A stretch of DNA of 55,363 nt, from positions 1 to 55,363 of the forward strand of contig NZ_VULR01000014.1 of assembly GCF_009696605.1 (NCBI RefSeq), in the 5' to 3' direction. Each line of letters starts with the position of its first letter. The first letter of the stretch is position 1. Positions 26,617 to 35,543 of the stretch are shown here, one piece after another. A program made the translations under genes and the position numbers. The notes under the pieces are model-generated. The model was not told the DNA's origin. It worked only from the letters and a program-made list of their open reading frames with translations, and made no database searches. This DNA is from Anaerosalibacter bizertensis. Its GTDB lineage: Bacteria; Bacillota; Clostridia; Tissierellales; Sporanaerobacteraceae.

Positions 26617-27570
26617 TTAGCAAGTAGCTCCACCTTTAACGTGTAGTTTAGCAGCAAGTATTTCTTCTTTTCTTTCTAATATTTCATCATTATATAATTG
26701 TTTTTCAAACTCTTCAAAACCCATTCTTTCAAGAGTATCTGCTAAACGCTCACCAGTATCCCCTTGTTCTCTATATATTAACATAGTTTTCTCAATTACA
26801 TCCATTATTTCTTCCTTACTTCTCAACATCTTACTTATTGGTTTACCTTGATTTTTTCTTTTACCCCACATACCGCCTAGAGTAACCTTATATCCAGTTT
26901 CTCCATCTGGTATAGCATCGAAATGACATTTTCCTACACATAGACCACAGTTATTGCATAGTTCCTTATCAATTTCTAACTTTCCATCTACAACCTTTGC
27001 TGCATCCATAGGACAAACTTCTTCAACACTACATCTAGCACAGCCCATACACATTTCTGGATCATAATTAGGCTCTAATTGTCCAATTATACCTAAGTCA
27101 TTAAGGTCTGGTTTAATACAGCTATTTGGACATCCACTCATACCTATTTTAAATTTGTGAGGTGTTAAAACATCATGCCAATTTAAGTAAAATTCATTGT
27201 GTATCTCTTCAGTTACATCAAAAGTATCTACTAAACCATATTGACAAGTAGTACCTTTACATGAAACTACTGGTCTTATCTTGGAACCAGTTCCTCCAGT
27301 TAAAAGTCCTTCTTTAGCTATATATTCTCTAAAGTCTTCAATTTTATCAAATGGAACTCCTGGACATTCTATTGTCAATCTTGATGTAAATGTTATAGTG
27401 CCATCGCCATATTTTTCTGCTGCTTCAGCTATACATTGTAATTGCTTTGCACTTATTTTTCCATTAACAGTTATAATTCTAGCTGAAAACTCATCAGTTC
27501 CCTTATTAGCTAAAAAACCTAATGCCTTTACTCTCTTTTGCTCTTCTGGACTAATAGTCAAACTTGCCAT
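26617..27570 (-). CDS. Nitrite/sulfite reductase-like siroheme Fe-S protein with two ferredoxin clusters
   Basis: A 317-residue protein of the anaerobic sulfite reductase (AsrC/dissimilatory) type. The siroheme/4Fe-4S cysteines are C104, C109 (CKGTTC) and C147, C151 (SGCPNSCIKP). An inserted 2x[4Fe-4S] ferredoxin has C174, C177, C180, C186 and C205, C208, C211, C215. No other reductase subunit is encoded nearby. It lies 33 bases downstream of the CoA-disulfide-reductase gene, apparently one operon. A role in reducing sulfite, polysulfide or another oxyanion is inferred. Confidence 0.88.
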   Translation of the reverse strand: MASLTISPEEQKRVKALGFLANKGTDEFSARIITVNGKISAKQLQCIAEAAEKYGDGTITFTSRLTIECPGVPFDKIEDFREYIAKEGLLTGGTGSKIRPVVSCKGTTCQYGLVDTFDVTEEIHNEFYLNWHDVLTPHKFKIGMSGCPNSCIKPDLNDLGIIGQLEPNYDPEMCMGCARCSVEEVCPMDAAKVVDGKLEIDKELCNNCGLCVGKCHFDAIPDGETGYKVTLGGMWGKRKNQGKPISKMLRSKEEIMDVIEKTMLIYREQGDTGERLADTLERMGFEEFEKQLYNDEILERKEEILAAKLHVKGGATC

Positions 27571-27603
27571 TATAAATCCCCCTTTATTTTAATAGTTTTA
27601 AAA

Positions 27604-29235
27604 CTATTTAATATTATTTAATATACTTCCACCTTCAAGGACTACTGTATTTTCATATCCATAATGCTTTAATCTGTTTTGTAGTAAATAGGCCCTCTTT
27701 CCTTTATCACAACAAATCAACATCTTATCATCTTTATCAAAGCCTTTTATCTCACCATTTACCTTAGGTAAATCTACATAAGTGGCATTAGACAACTTTG
27801 GGGTTATACTTGCATCTATTAATTTATAATCATCAAAGTCTCCGTTGGCAAACTCTCTTGGTGTAGCCGTTACAAAATCACCAGATATTTTATTTAACAA
27901 TACATTTACAGTATGTGCAAAAGGATGGATTGCTGTTGAGAAAGGTGGTGCATAAGCCAAATCTAAATCTTTTATATCTTCTAAGCTACCATCTAAAGAT
28001 ATAGCTGTCACTGCAATATCTACAATTTTATCTACTGCTGAACGATCTAAACCTAAAACTTGAAGTCCTAAAAGTTTCTTTGTATTTTTATCTGCTGTCA
28101 TCTTTATTATAAAAGCTGATGAACCAGGAAAATAGTGTGCCTTATCATCTACTACTGTTACTACACTAATAGCATCATATCCCATACTTTTAGCCTCATC
28201 TTCTGTAAGTCCAGTCCTACCAATGTTTAAACCTGGTAATTGTGCTACTGCTGTTCCTAAAGCCCCACTATACTTCTTCTCTTTTCCATTTATATTCATA
28301 GCCGCAATCCTGCCAGAAATATTAGCTGTAGAACCCATAGGTGACCAAGCTGGTTTCTTCGTAATTCTATTGGATACTGTTGCACAATCTCCAACTGCAT
28401 ATATATCTGGTATATTGGTTTCTAAATATTCATTAACTTTTACTGTTCCATTTGGCATCAAATCTATGCCAGTACCATCTAAAAATTTAGTATTTGCTCT
28501 TATACCAATAGATAGAACAACTAAATCTGTATTCATCTTATTTCTATCAGTTTTCACTTGTTTAACTCGACCATTTTCACCAATAATAGATTCTAGTTTA
28601 GTACCTGTAAATACCATTATCCTATTTTCAAATAGATGATTTAATATATAGTCTGTCATTTCTTTATCAAATCCTGGTGGGATAGTTTCTGCCATATCTA
28701 TTACAGTAGTGATTATTCCCTGAGCTGCTAAATTTTCTGCAACTTCTAACCCTATAAATCCTCCGCCTACTACTGTAGCCCTTCTAGGTTTCAATTCTTC
28801 TATTTCTTCTCTTAAAGTTATAGCATCTTCTGGGGTCCTCATAAAAAAGATTCCATCTAGCTCCATACCTTCTAATGGTGGTTTAATTGGACTTGCCCCT
28901 GTAGCTATAACCAATTTATCGTATGTATATTCTTTATTTTCATTAGTGTTTAAATCTGTAACTTCAATAGTCTTATCTTCTGGATTAATCTTAGTAACCT
29001 TAGTTTCTGTAAACACTTCCACTCCAGTCAATTCTGAAAAGCTTTCTGGAGTATTAACTATTAACTCTTCCTTATCTTTAATCACTTGTCCTACGTAATA
29101 AGGTAATCCGCAACCTGCATAAGAAATATCTTTACTATCTGTAAATAACTTTACATCATAACCTCTATTCTCTCTTTTAAGTTTTGCAGCAACTTTTGTT
29201 CCTGCTGCTACTCCTCCGATTATGAGAATCTTCAT
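27604..29235 (-). CDS. CoA-disulfide reductase-type flavoprotein with C-terminal rhodanese domain
   Basis: A 543-residue protein. The FAD domain starts ILIIGGVAAGTKVAAKLKR, with the single redox Cys at 42 in SYAGCGLPYYVG. The NAD motif is VVGGGFIGLEVAENLA, and the second FAD segment is DIYAVGDCATVSN. The C-terminal rhodanese domain (about 465-543) has the sulfur-carrying Cys509 in the loop CDKGKR. Such CoADR-Rhd fusions reduce CoA disulfides, persulfides or polysulfide. With the sulfite-reductase-like gene downstream and a divergent LysR gene upstream, this is probably a sulfur-redox operon. Confidence 0.92.
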   Translation of the reverse strand: MKILIIGGVAAGTKVAAKLKRENRGYDVKLFTDSKDISYAGCGLPYYVGQVIKDKEELIVNTPESFSELTGVEVFTETKVTKINPEDKTIEVTDLNTNENKEYTYDKLVIATGASPIKPPLEGMELDGIFFMRTPEDAITLREEIEELKPRRATVVGGGFIGLEVAENLAAQGIITTVIDMAETIPPGFDKEMTDYILNHLFENRIMVFTGTKLESIIGENGRVKQVKTDRNKMNTDLVVLSIGIRANTKFLDGTGIDLMPNGTVKVNEYLETNIPDIYAVGDCATVSNRITKKPAWSPMGSTANISGRIAAMNINGKEKKYSGALGTAVAQLPGLNIGRTGLTEDEAKSMGYDAISVVTVVDDKAHYFPGSSAFIIKMTADKNTKKLLGLQVLGLDRSAVDKIVDIAVTAISLDGSLEDIKDLDLAYAPPFSTAIHPFAHTVNVLLNKISGDFVTATPREFANGDFDDYKLIDASITPKLSNATYVDLPKVNGEIKGFDKDDKMLICCDKGKRAYLLQNRLKHYGYENTVVLEGGSILNNIK

Positions 29236-29311
29236 TCGACCACCTCTTATATTTTTTAAGGAAAATAATTAATATTACAAAAACTCTGTTAATTATTCTA
29301 CTAATTTGAGT

Positions 29312-29374
29312 ATAACACTTGTTAATTTTTTAGTAAAATGGTATTATCTTATCATATCAATAGGTAAAACCTAT
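29312..29374 (+). promoter_or_regulatory. Divergent promoter/operator region between the sulfur operon and its LysR regulator
   Basis: Rightward promoter candidate: TTGTTA (29319-29324), 17 bases, TATTAT (29342-29347). Overlapping it is the inverted repeat TAACA-CT-TGTTA (about 29313-29324), of the T-N11-A kind bound by LysR proteins. A second perfect repeat ATAGGT-AAA-ACCTAT follows at 29360-29374. Placement between divergent genes suggests shared control (inference). Confidence 0.45.
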
Positions 29375-29416
29375 CATAAAAGTTGAACGTTTCCCATATT
29401 GAAAGGGGGAGATTTT

Positions 29417-30343
29417 TTGACCATTCGACACCTGAGAATATTTGTTGCAGTAGCTACTGTAGGTAAAATGTGTGATGCTGCTGACCAACTTTTCTTATCC
29501 CAACCAACTGTTAGCCAAGCAATAAAAGAGTTAGAAGAACATTATGAAGTTCTGCTATTTGAGCGATTAGGAAAAAAACTCTACATAACAGATGCAGGTG
29601 AAAAACTATTAAAATATGCTAAAAATATCCTTACTGAATTTGATAATATTGAAAAAAGAATGTTGGAAATGTCTTCAAAAAAGAGTCTCAGCATAGGAGC
29701 TACCATTACAATAGGAAATTGCATATTGCCATACGCTATAAATGATATTAAAGAAGTATATCCAGATATTCATATATCATCTTGTATCAGCAATACTAAA
29801 GTAATCGAAGAAAAACTTCTAACATCTGAACTAGATATAGCCATGATTGAAGGCAATATAAGTGACCCTAATCTAATAAGCATACCTTTTTTAAAAGATT
29901 CTTTAGTACTTGCATGTAATTCAAAACATAAACTAGCTAAGAAAGAGGAGCTTACAATTGAAGATCTTAAAAACACCAACTTTGTCTTTAGAGAAAAAGG
30001 GAGTGGCACTAGGGAGCTATTTGAAGACTATATACAAAAAAGTAAAATCCCTATCAATGTAGTATTACAAAGTAATTGTCCTGGTTCCATAAAAAATGCT
30101 ATACTAATAAACAATTTTGCATCGGTTATATCCATTAGACTAATTGAAGAAGAAATATTAAATGGAGACATCACCATATTCAGATGTTCCAAAAATCTAT
30201 TAGATAGAACCTTTAAAATTGTCTATCATAAGGATAAATTTATAGATTCAGTAATGAATGATTTTATAAATATATTGAAAAACTACGAAGATAGTCATAG
30301 ACTTGACAATCTACCATCAAAAAAATTGTTAGTTTTTAAATAA
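29417..30343 (+). CDS. LysR-family transcriptional regulator
   Basis: About 308 residues. The N-terminal winged helix-turn-helix covers 1-60 (RHLRIFVAVATVGKM, ADQLFLSQPTVSQAIKELEEHY, LLFERLGKKLYIT). The substrate-binding domain from about 90 (LSIGATITIGNCILP) is of the CysL/CbbR kind. An upstream in-frame TTG at 29399 overlaps the ribosome binding site. The TTG at 29417, seven bases after AAAGGGGGAG, gives the canonical Met-Thr-Ile-Arg-His-Leu start. It is divergent from the CoADR-type gene, which it most likely regulates. Confidence 0.93.
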   Translation: MTIRHLRIFVAVATVGKMCDAADQLFLSQPTVSQAIKELEEHYEVLLFERLGKKLYITDAGEKLLKYAKNILTEFDNIEKRMLEMSSKKSLSIGATITIGNCILPYAINDIKEVYPDIHISSCISNTKVIEEKLLTSELDIAMIEGNISDPNLISIPFLKDSLVLACNSKHKLAKKEELTIEDLKNTNFVFREKGSGTRELFEDYIQKSKIPINVVLQSNCPGSIKNAILINNFASVISIRLIEEEILNGDITIFRCSKNLLDRTFKIVYHKDKFIDSVMNDFINILKNYEDSHRLDNLPSKKLLVFK

Positions 30344-30385
30344 TAAAAAGGATGATTGGCATTTTAGCTTCTCATCCTTTTTATT
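30342..30385 (+). terminator. Intrinsic terminator between convergent genes
   Basis: Arms AATAAAAAGGATGA and complement, overlapping the LysR stop codon, with flanking A and T runs. It can serve both the LysR gene and the small gene ending at 30395. Confidence 0.85.
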
Positions 30386-30394
30386 ATTTAATAT

Positions 30395-30592
30395 TTATTT
30401 TTTATTTTTATCTGATATAGTGCCTAAAGCTAAACCGATGGATAATCCAATGCATATTCCTATACTAATATTATCCATTAAAATACCAAAGGTTGTTCCA
30501 AAAGCCAATCCTAGAGCTATCCCTATTGACAATTTATCATCTTCCTTCTCTTCTTTCTCTCCCTTTTCGTTTATATATTTTTCATCTTTCAT
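30395..30592 (-). CDS. Small glycine-zipper membrane protein
   Basis: 65 residues. A charged N-terminus (residues 1-20, Lys/Glu rich) is followed by two hydrophobic segments with regular Gly spacing (SIGIALGLAFGTTFGILM and SIGICIGLSIGLALGTI), typical of small glycine-zipper proteins in Firmicutes. Clear GGAGGG site before the ATG. It lies 18 bases after the aldolase gene and is probably co-transcribed. Function unknown. Confidence 0.7.
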   Translation of the reverse strand: MKDEKYINEKGEKEEKEDDKLSIGIALGLAFGTTFGILMDNISIGICIGLSIGLALGTISDKNKK

Positions 30593-30609
30593 AAAAACCC
30601 TCCATTTTT

Positions 30610-31254
30610 TTATTTTACTTGACCATAAGTTTTGAATTTATCTAACATTAAAGTCATCTCTTCTTCTGAAAGAATCACTGGCTCTCCTATACATTTTGTT
30701 CTATAATATAGCTCTGCACAGTATTCAATTTCTTCCGTTATATTAAAAGCATTTGCCAAATCCTTTGCTCCAGCTAATAATCCATGGTTTGCTAATAGTA
30801 CAGCATTTCTATCTTTCATAGCTTCAAAGGCATTTTCAGCTAATTCTTTAGTTCCATAGGTAGCATATTTAGCACATCTTACATTTAAACCTGCCAATGC
30901 CACCATATAGTGAACTGGAGGTAATTCCCAGTTTAAACATGCAATTGTAGTAGCATACATGGTATGGGTATGTATAATAGCATCTATATCCCTTCTATTT
31001 TCATAAAATATGCGATGCATTTCATATTCAGATGAAGGTGATTTATCTCCATCTACTTTATTGCCTTCCAAATCTAATATAACAACATCTTCTGGTTTTA
31101 TTTTAAAATAATCTATTCCTGAAGGACTAATAGCCATAAGTTGTTTTTCCCTGTTGAAGATACTTAGGTTCCCTCCTGTTCCTTTTGTAAGATTGGCATC
31201 AATAAGCTTTTTCCCATATTCTACTATCTGTTCTCTTTCATTTTTCATTAACAT
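30610..31254 (-). CDS. Class II aldolase/adducin family protein (L-fuculose-phosphate aldolase-like)
   Basis: About 214 residues. The family motifs are TKGTGGNLSIFN, ISPSGIDYF, the catalytic Glu in PSSEYEMHR, zinc ligands in IHTHTMYAT and ANHGLLAGA. These enzymes cleave sugar phosphates such as fuculose-1-P or related 2-keto sugars to dihydroxyacetone phosphate; exact substrate is not visible. A TTG at 31260 could start it, but the ATG at 31254 lies at better distance from AGGCGGTG. No sugar kinase or isomerase gene is nearby. Catalytic residues are present. Confidence 0.85.
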   Translation of the reverse strand: MLMKNEREQIVEYGKKLIDANLTKGTGGNLSIFNREKQLMAISPSGIDYFKIKPEDVVILDLEGNKVDGDKSPSSEYEMHRIFYENRRDIDAIIHTHTMYATTIACLNWELPPVHYMVALAGLNVRCAKYATYGTKELAENAFEAMKDRNAVLLANHGLLAGAKDLANAFNITEEIEYCAELYYRTKCIGEPVILSEEEMTLMLDKFKTYGQVK

Positions 31255-31368
31255 TGACAAACACCGCCTGTTTAAAATATTTTAAATAAATTCTATAATT
31301 TTATATTATCATTTCAACATTTTCCTGTCGATAGAAATGTCTAAGTTGGCTGCCTACACTAATACATA

Positions 31369-31410
31369 AAAAACTCCTATAGTTAAAAGTTTTAACCATA
31401 GGAGTTTTTT
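31369..31410 (-). terminator. Intrinsic terminator of the lpdA-lplA operon
   Basis: Hairpin of AAAAAACTCCTATGGTTAAAA and its near-complement, T-tailed on both sides, beginning directly at the lplA stop codon. Confidence 0.9.
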
Positions 31411-32382
31411 CTATATATTTTTAATTGCTTCAATTAAATCTCTTCTTATTTCTTCCGACTCTACATTTTCCTCAATAACTTTGATACCTTCTTCTTTCTT
31501 AAAATCTCTCCCAATAAAGGCCTGTGAAAGGGCTTGGAAATCTTCATTTATTATACTATCTGAAGATATTTTGGATTCTTTTATTTTTCCAGAACTTATA
31601 TAAAATTCAAACTCTATTATCCCCCATCTGAATTTTCTATCGAAGTAGACATTAGATTTAGGACTTTCTCCATAGATCCATTCCCAAGAGTTATAACGTT
31701 GTATCTTCTTCATAAGGTCTGGATTTTCTTCCATAGTTTCTTTGGTAAAGTATTCAATTTCAGATACTTCATGATCTTTTTCATATGCCTTAATCAATGC
31801 AGCTTTGATCTTCTCTACACTAATATCAGAATTTATCTCTTTTAAATTTATAACCCTAGACTTAACAGATTCTATCCCTTTAGACTTTAACTTTAACTTA
31901 GAAGCAGTTAAATAGGAAGATAATTTATCCATATCCACATCTATTAAAAGGGTTCCATGATGGCAGAAAATCTTCTCATCTTCATAGAATGCATTTCCAG
32001 ATATTTTCTTGTTATCTACATGGAGATCATTTCTTCCATTGAAAACAGATTCTATATTTTCATAGCTAAGGGCTTTATTAACCAATTGGAAATTCTCTTC
32101 TATATTTTTCTCATGTTTCTTTGATATAATAGTAAAATTTAAATTTCCCATATCATGAAAGACAGCCCCTCCACCGCTTCTACGCCTAACTAGCTTTATA
32201 CCGTCTTCCTTCATCTTATTTATATTGCATTCCCTATAGGGATTCTGGTTTCTACCTATAACTATGGTATTATCATTCTGCCATAGATATAGGATATCTT
32301 CACCAGTTTCAATTAAATATTCTTCAAGCCCTAGATTATATGCTGGATCAAAGGTTTCTGATATTATAATCCTACTTTTCAT
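31411..32382 (-). CDS. lplA: Lipoate-protein ligase A
   Basis: A 323-residue ligase. The lipoate/ATP-binding motif RRRSGGGAVFHDMGNLNFTI lies near 70-90, with the catalytic Lys in DLHVDNKKISGNAFYE (near 130) and the following HHGTLLID. A C-terminal accessory domain is present, so it should adenylate free lipoate and transfer it without a partner. It lies 17 bases after lpdA, whose N-terminal lipoyl domain is the most obvious substrate in this window. Confidence 0.95.
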   Translation of the reverse strand: MKSRIIISETFDPAYNLGLEEYLIETGEDILYLWQNDNTIVIGRNQNPYRECNINKMKEDGIKLVRRRSGGGAVFHDMGNLNFTIISKKHEKNIEENFQLVNKALSYENIESVFNGRNDLHVDNKKISGNAFYEDEKIFCHHGTLLIDVDMDKLSSYLTASKLKLKSKGIESVKSRVINLKEINSDISVEKIKAALIKAYEKDHEVSEIEYFTKETMEENPDLMKKIQRYNSWEWIYGESPKSNVYFDRKFRWGIIEFEFYISSGKIKESKISSDSIINEDFQALSQAFIGRDFKKEEGIKVIEENVESEEIRRDLIEAIKNI

Positions 32383-32399
32383 TTAAACCTTCCCTTCTA

Positions 32400-34088
32400 T
32401 TACTTGTGAAGTGATTCATTATCTAAGTCTAGTATAGCTTCAAATACAGTTTCAGAAACAGTTGGATGTGCATAAATAACATTTTTAGCTTCATCAATAG
32501 TGTTCTTGTTTGTAACAAGATTTCCAAAAACACTTAATAAATCAGTAGCTGCTGAGCCTACTAAACCAGCCCCTATGATTTCTCTAGTTTCTTTATCTGC
32601 AATAACCTTAACAAAGCCATTAGTTTCATTTTCTACTAAAGCTTTGCCATTAGCCATATAAGGGAATTTTCCTACTATATATTCTATTCCTTCTTTTTTA
32701 CACATTTTTTCATTCATACCTACAAGTCCAATTTCTGGCTCTGTGAAAACTGCCTCTGGAATTGCAGAATAATCCATTTCAATTTCTGCATCATTTATAT
32801 TATCAGCAGCTATTATACCTTGTTTTGAAGCTACATGGGCTAAATTATATAGGTTTGTTGCATCCCCTATTGCATAAATATTTTCAGCAGTTGTACGCAT
32901 TTTCTTATCTACTTTTATTCCTTTAGTTTTTTCACAAATTTCCACACCTAGCTTGTCTAAATCTAGGCCTTCTAAATTTGGTTTTCTTCCTGTAGCAATA
33001 GCAACTTTCTCTGCCGCTACAACTTTTTCTTCTCCACCTTGATCAAATATAACTGCTTTTCCTCCATCTACTGTACTTTTAATAGCTTTCACGCTAGTAC
33101 CTTCCAATAAAGTTATACCATTTTCTATAGCACTATCTCTAACAACTTCTATTATATCTTCATCTATATTTGGGAATATAGTATTTGATCTTTGGATTAC
33201 AGTTACTTTAGAGCCTAATTTTCTATATATAAAAGCGAACTCCATAGCAATAACCCTTCCACCTAAGATTATTAATGACTCTGGAATTTCTTTTAATTCT
33301 AATAATTCATCAGAAGTTAAAATATCATCTTCAAAAGCCCCTTCAAAGTTTGGTATTGAAACTACACTACCTGGTGCTAATATTAAGTTTTCAAACTCTA
33401 CTATAACTTTTTTACCATCCATATCAACAACTAAAGATTTTTCATCATATCCTCTACCTCTACCGTTTAAAACCTTTATATTATGTTTCTTCATACTTGC
33501 TTCAATACCAGATACTAAAGTATTTACAACTCCATCTTTTCTATCTATTATCTTCTCCATTGATATATGTCCTGTAGCATTTTCTATTCCAAAAATATCA
33601 GCAGAATTTATTAAATCATTTACCCTTGTACTTTGTACCATAGATTTAGTTGGAATACATCCTCTATTTAAACAGGTTCCTCCCAATTTATCTTCTTCTA
33701 TTATTATTACAGATTTTCCATTTTGGCTAGCTCTAATAGCAGCTACATATCCACCTGGTCCACCACCTAAAACTACAACTTCTGCTGAATACTTGTTTTC
33801 AACTTCAATATTTTCCACTTTTTCTTCTTTCTCAGCTTTTTTATCTTCTTCTGAACATTCTATAACTATTACTAAATCTTCTTTTTTTACTTCGTCCCCT
33901 TCTTCAACTTCAATGGAAACAACTTTTCCACACAGATCACATTCTAAATCTTTTGTGCCTTTTGCACCTTCTAAAGTCAATAGTATATCCCCTTCTGATA
34001 CTTCATCTCCTGGTGATATATTTATTTTCCCTACCTTGGCACTAGGTTGAAATCCTGGCAATGATGTTACCCTTATTTCTTTTTTCAT
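32400..34088 (-). CDS. lpdA: Dihydrolipoamide dehydrogenase with N-terminal lipoyl domain
   Basis: A 562-residue protein. The lipoyl domain covers 1-78, with Lys43 (LEGAKGTK) aligning with the lipoylated Lys of ETDKA. A charged linker (78-100) is followed by E3: FAD motif GGGPGGYVAAI, redox disulfide C139/C144 in GGTCLNRGCIPTKSM, the NAD domain, and the C-terminal His-Glu-type HPTVSE. E3 with its own lipoyl arm occurs in pyruvate, acetoin and glycine-cleavage systems, but no E1, E2 or glycine-cleavage gene is adjacent. Own promoter at 34207-34235. ATG with AGGGGGG site. Confidence 0.95.
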   Translation of the reverse strand: MKKEIRVTSLPGFQPSAKVGKINISPGDEVSEGDILLTLEGAKGTKDLECDLCGKVVSIEVEEGDEVKKEDLVIVIECSEEDKKAEKEEKVENIEVENKYSAEVVVLGGGPGGYVAAIRASQNGKSVIIIEEDKLGGTCLNRGCIPTKSMVQSTRVNDLINSADIFGIENATGHISMEKIIDRKDGVVNTLVSGIEASMKKHNIKVLNGRGRGYDEKSLVVDMDGKKVIVEFENLILAPGSVVSIPNFEGAFEDDILTSDELLELKEIPESLIILGGRVIAMEFAFIYRKLGSKVTVIQRSNTIFPNIDEDIIEVVRDSAIENGITLLEGTSVKAIKSTVDGGKAVIFDQGGEEKVVAAEKVAIATGRKPNLEGLDLDKLGVEICEKTKGIKVDKKMRTTAENIYAIGDATNLYNLAHVASKQGIIAADNINDAEIEMDYSAIPEAVFTEPEIGLVGMNEKMCKKEGIEYIVGKFPYMANGKALVENETNGFVKVIADKETREIIGAGLVGSAATDLLSVFGNLVTNKNTIDEAKNVIYAHPTVSETVFEAILDLDNESLHK

Positions 34089-34206
34089 AATTAGCCCCCC
34101 TAAAATAAAAACAACTTGTATTAATATATATACTTTTACCTTATTATGACATGTCCTATATTTAGCTATTTCACCCTTATATCCTAAGTTTATATTTTAT
34201 GATTTC

Positions 34207-34235
34207 ATAATATAATAATACAATTTTTTTGTCAA
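34207..34235 (-). promoter_or_regulatory. Promoter of lpdA-lplA
   Basis: Read leftward: TTGACA (34230-34235), 17 bases, TATTAT (34207-34212), about 120 bases before the lpdA start. The rest of the divergent gap 34089-34437 shows no further recognisable element. Confidence 0.75.
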
Positions 34236-34437
34236 TTTTTTAACTTTAATCTGAATTTAAAATATTTTCCGAACTCTTCTCCCACATTTTAATACGTTAT
34301 TAGACTACTTTTAACTAAATTTAGTGATTTTTATAATAGTCGCTAATAATATTGAAGCTTGTCTTTTTATATGTTAATATATAGTTGATAAATATGGTGA
34401 TATATTATCAATACATTATATGAGGGGGAATTTAAAA

Positions 34438-34893
34438 ATGGCTGATGTTATGGCAGATGCTAAGTTTAATGCTGTAGTCGAAGCAAAAGAAGGGCTTACT
34501 GTAAGTTGTAAATCAAGAGACTTTGAAATCACGCTTGATGAACCTAAGGATCTTGGTGGAAATGATCTAGGTATGAATCCAGTTGAATGTTTATTAAATG
34601 CAATTGGTGCTTGCAAAACAATAGTTGCAAGAAGCTTTGCTGAAGCCCACAATCTTGATATAAAGAATATAAGAATAGAAGTTGAAGGAACACTTAATCC
34701 TAATGGGTTCTTAGGATTAGATAAAGATGCAAAAATTGGATTTTCAAGTTTAGAAACAAACTATTTCTTTGAATCTGATGAAGACGAAGAAAAGCTAGAA
34801 GAATTTATTAAATTTGTTGATGGCAATTGTCCAGTAATGGATACAATAGTTAACACACCATCAAGTATAGTATCAAAACTAAATAGACTTTAA
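34438..34893 (+). CDS. OsmC/Ohr-family thiol peroxidase-like protein
   Basis: 151 residues from the ATG at 34438; an ATG 18 bases earlier lies on the GAGGGGGA ribosome binding site and is not used. The family's two reactive cysteines are present: C59 in NAIGACKTIVARSFA and C131 in DGNCPVMDTI. Members reduce organic hydroperoxides with a dihydrolipoyl donor. That fits its position divergent from lpdA and lplA, which make and reduce lipoyl groups. This link is an inference. Confidence 0.9.
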   Translation: MADVMADAKFNAVVEAKEGLTVSCKSRDFEITLDEPKDLGGNDLGMNPVECLLNAIGACKTIVARSFAEAHNLDIKNIRIEVEGTLNPNGFLGLDKDAKIGFSSLETNYFFESDEDEEKLEEFIKFVDGNCPVMDTIVNTPSSIVSKLNRL

Positions 34894-34903
34894 TTAAAGG
34901 ATG

Positions 34904-34939
34904 AAAAAAGCAAGTTGAAAAATTTCAACTTGCTTTTTT
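34904..34939 (+). terminator. Intrinsic terminator after the OsmC gene
   Basis: Arms AAAAAAGCAAGTTGAAA and complement around AA, ending in a T run; 11 bases after the stop codon. Confidence 0.92.
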
Positions 34940-35020
34940 TATTGATTATGCCATTTCTTATATTTTCACTAGTATAAAATAATATTAAGAAATATAAACT
35001 TACTGGAAATTCATATTTAG

Positions 35021-35284
35021 TTAATTATAAGATGGTGTATTTGGCATACTTCTCAAGGTTGAACTAAAATCTTTATAGAATAATATTCCTGTAACTGTTG
35101 CTGCTATTATATCTGATATTGGCTCTGCTAAAAATACTGCAAAAACTTTATTTGATAAAATATTAGGCAATATTAGCACAAGGGGTATAAGTAAAAATAC
35201 CTTCCTAAGTAATGCTATAGCTTTATCGTTTGTAAATATTTTTGAAAATAATTGTGGTGCTATCATAATAAATAGCCAAAACAC
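35021..35284 (-). pseudogene. C-terminal fragment of a MATE-family exporter
   Basis: 87 residues with two to three membrane spans, ending AVFLAEPISDIIAATVTGILFYKDF. The AEPISD segment followed by a short tail is the characteristic C-terminus of MepA-like MATE proteins, normally about 450 residues. The upstream 250 bases contain no continuation, so the gene is truncated at its 5' side. Confidence 0.7.
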
Positions 35285-35543
35285 TGTACTATAAGTTACT
35301 GTTGAAATACATAAGTATTTAAATGTATCCTTGTGCCCCTTGGGTCAATCCTGATAGGGGATAGTCCTTTTTCAATTTTAAATTGGTTCTATCTCCCCTT
35401 AAAAGAAGTCATAAAACATGGACATGGCAATAACCGATGAAAAATTAAAAACAGGAATAAATATTTATATGGACAATGATGAAAATAAATGATTAATACT
35501 ATAGATCATTATTCTAAATAAAAAGTATTTTCTATCTATTAGA
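35285..35543. other. Gene-free scar next to the MATE fragment
   Basis: No gene is supported here. There is an imperfect hairpin (AGGGGATAG at about 35354 with CTATCTCCCCT at about 35391). A 24-codon open stretch from ATG 35419 (MDMAITDEKLKTGINIYMDN) looks like the torn end of a protein I do not recognise. It reads as deletion debris. Confidence 0.4.
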
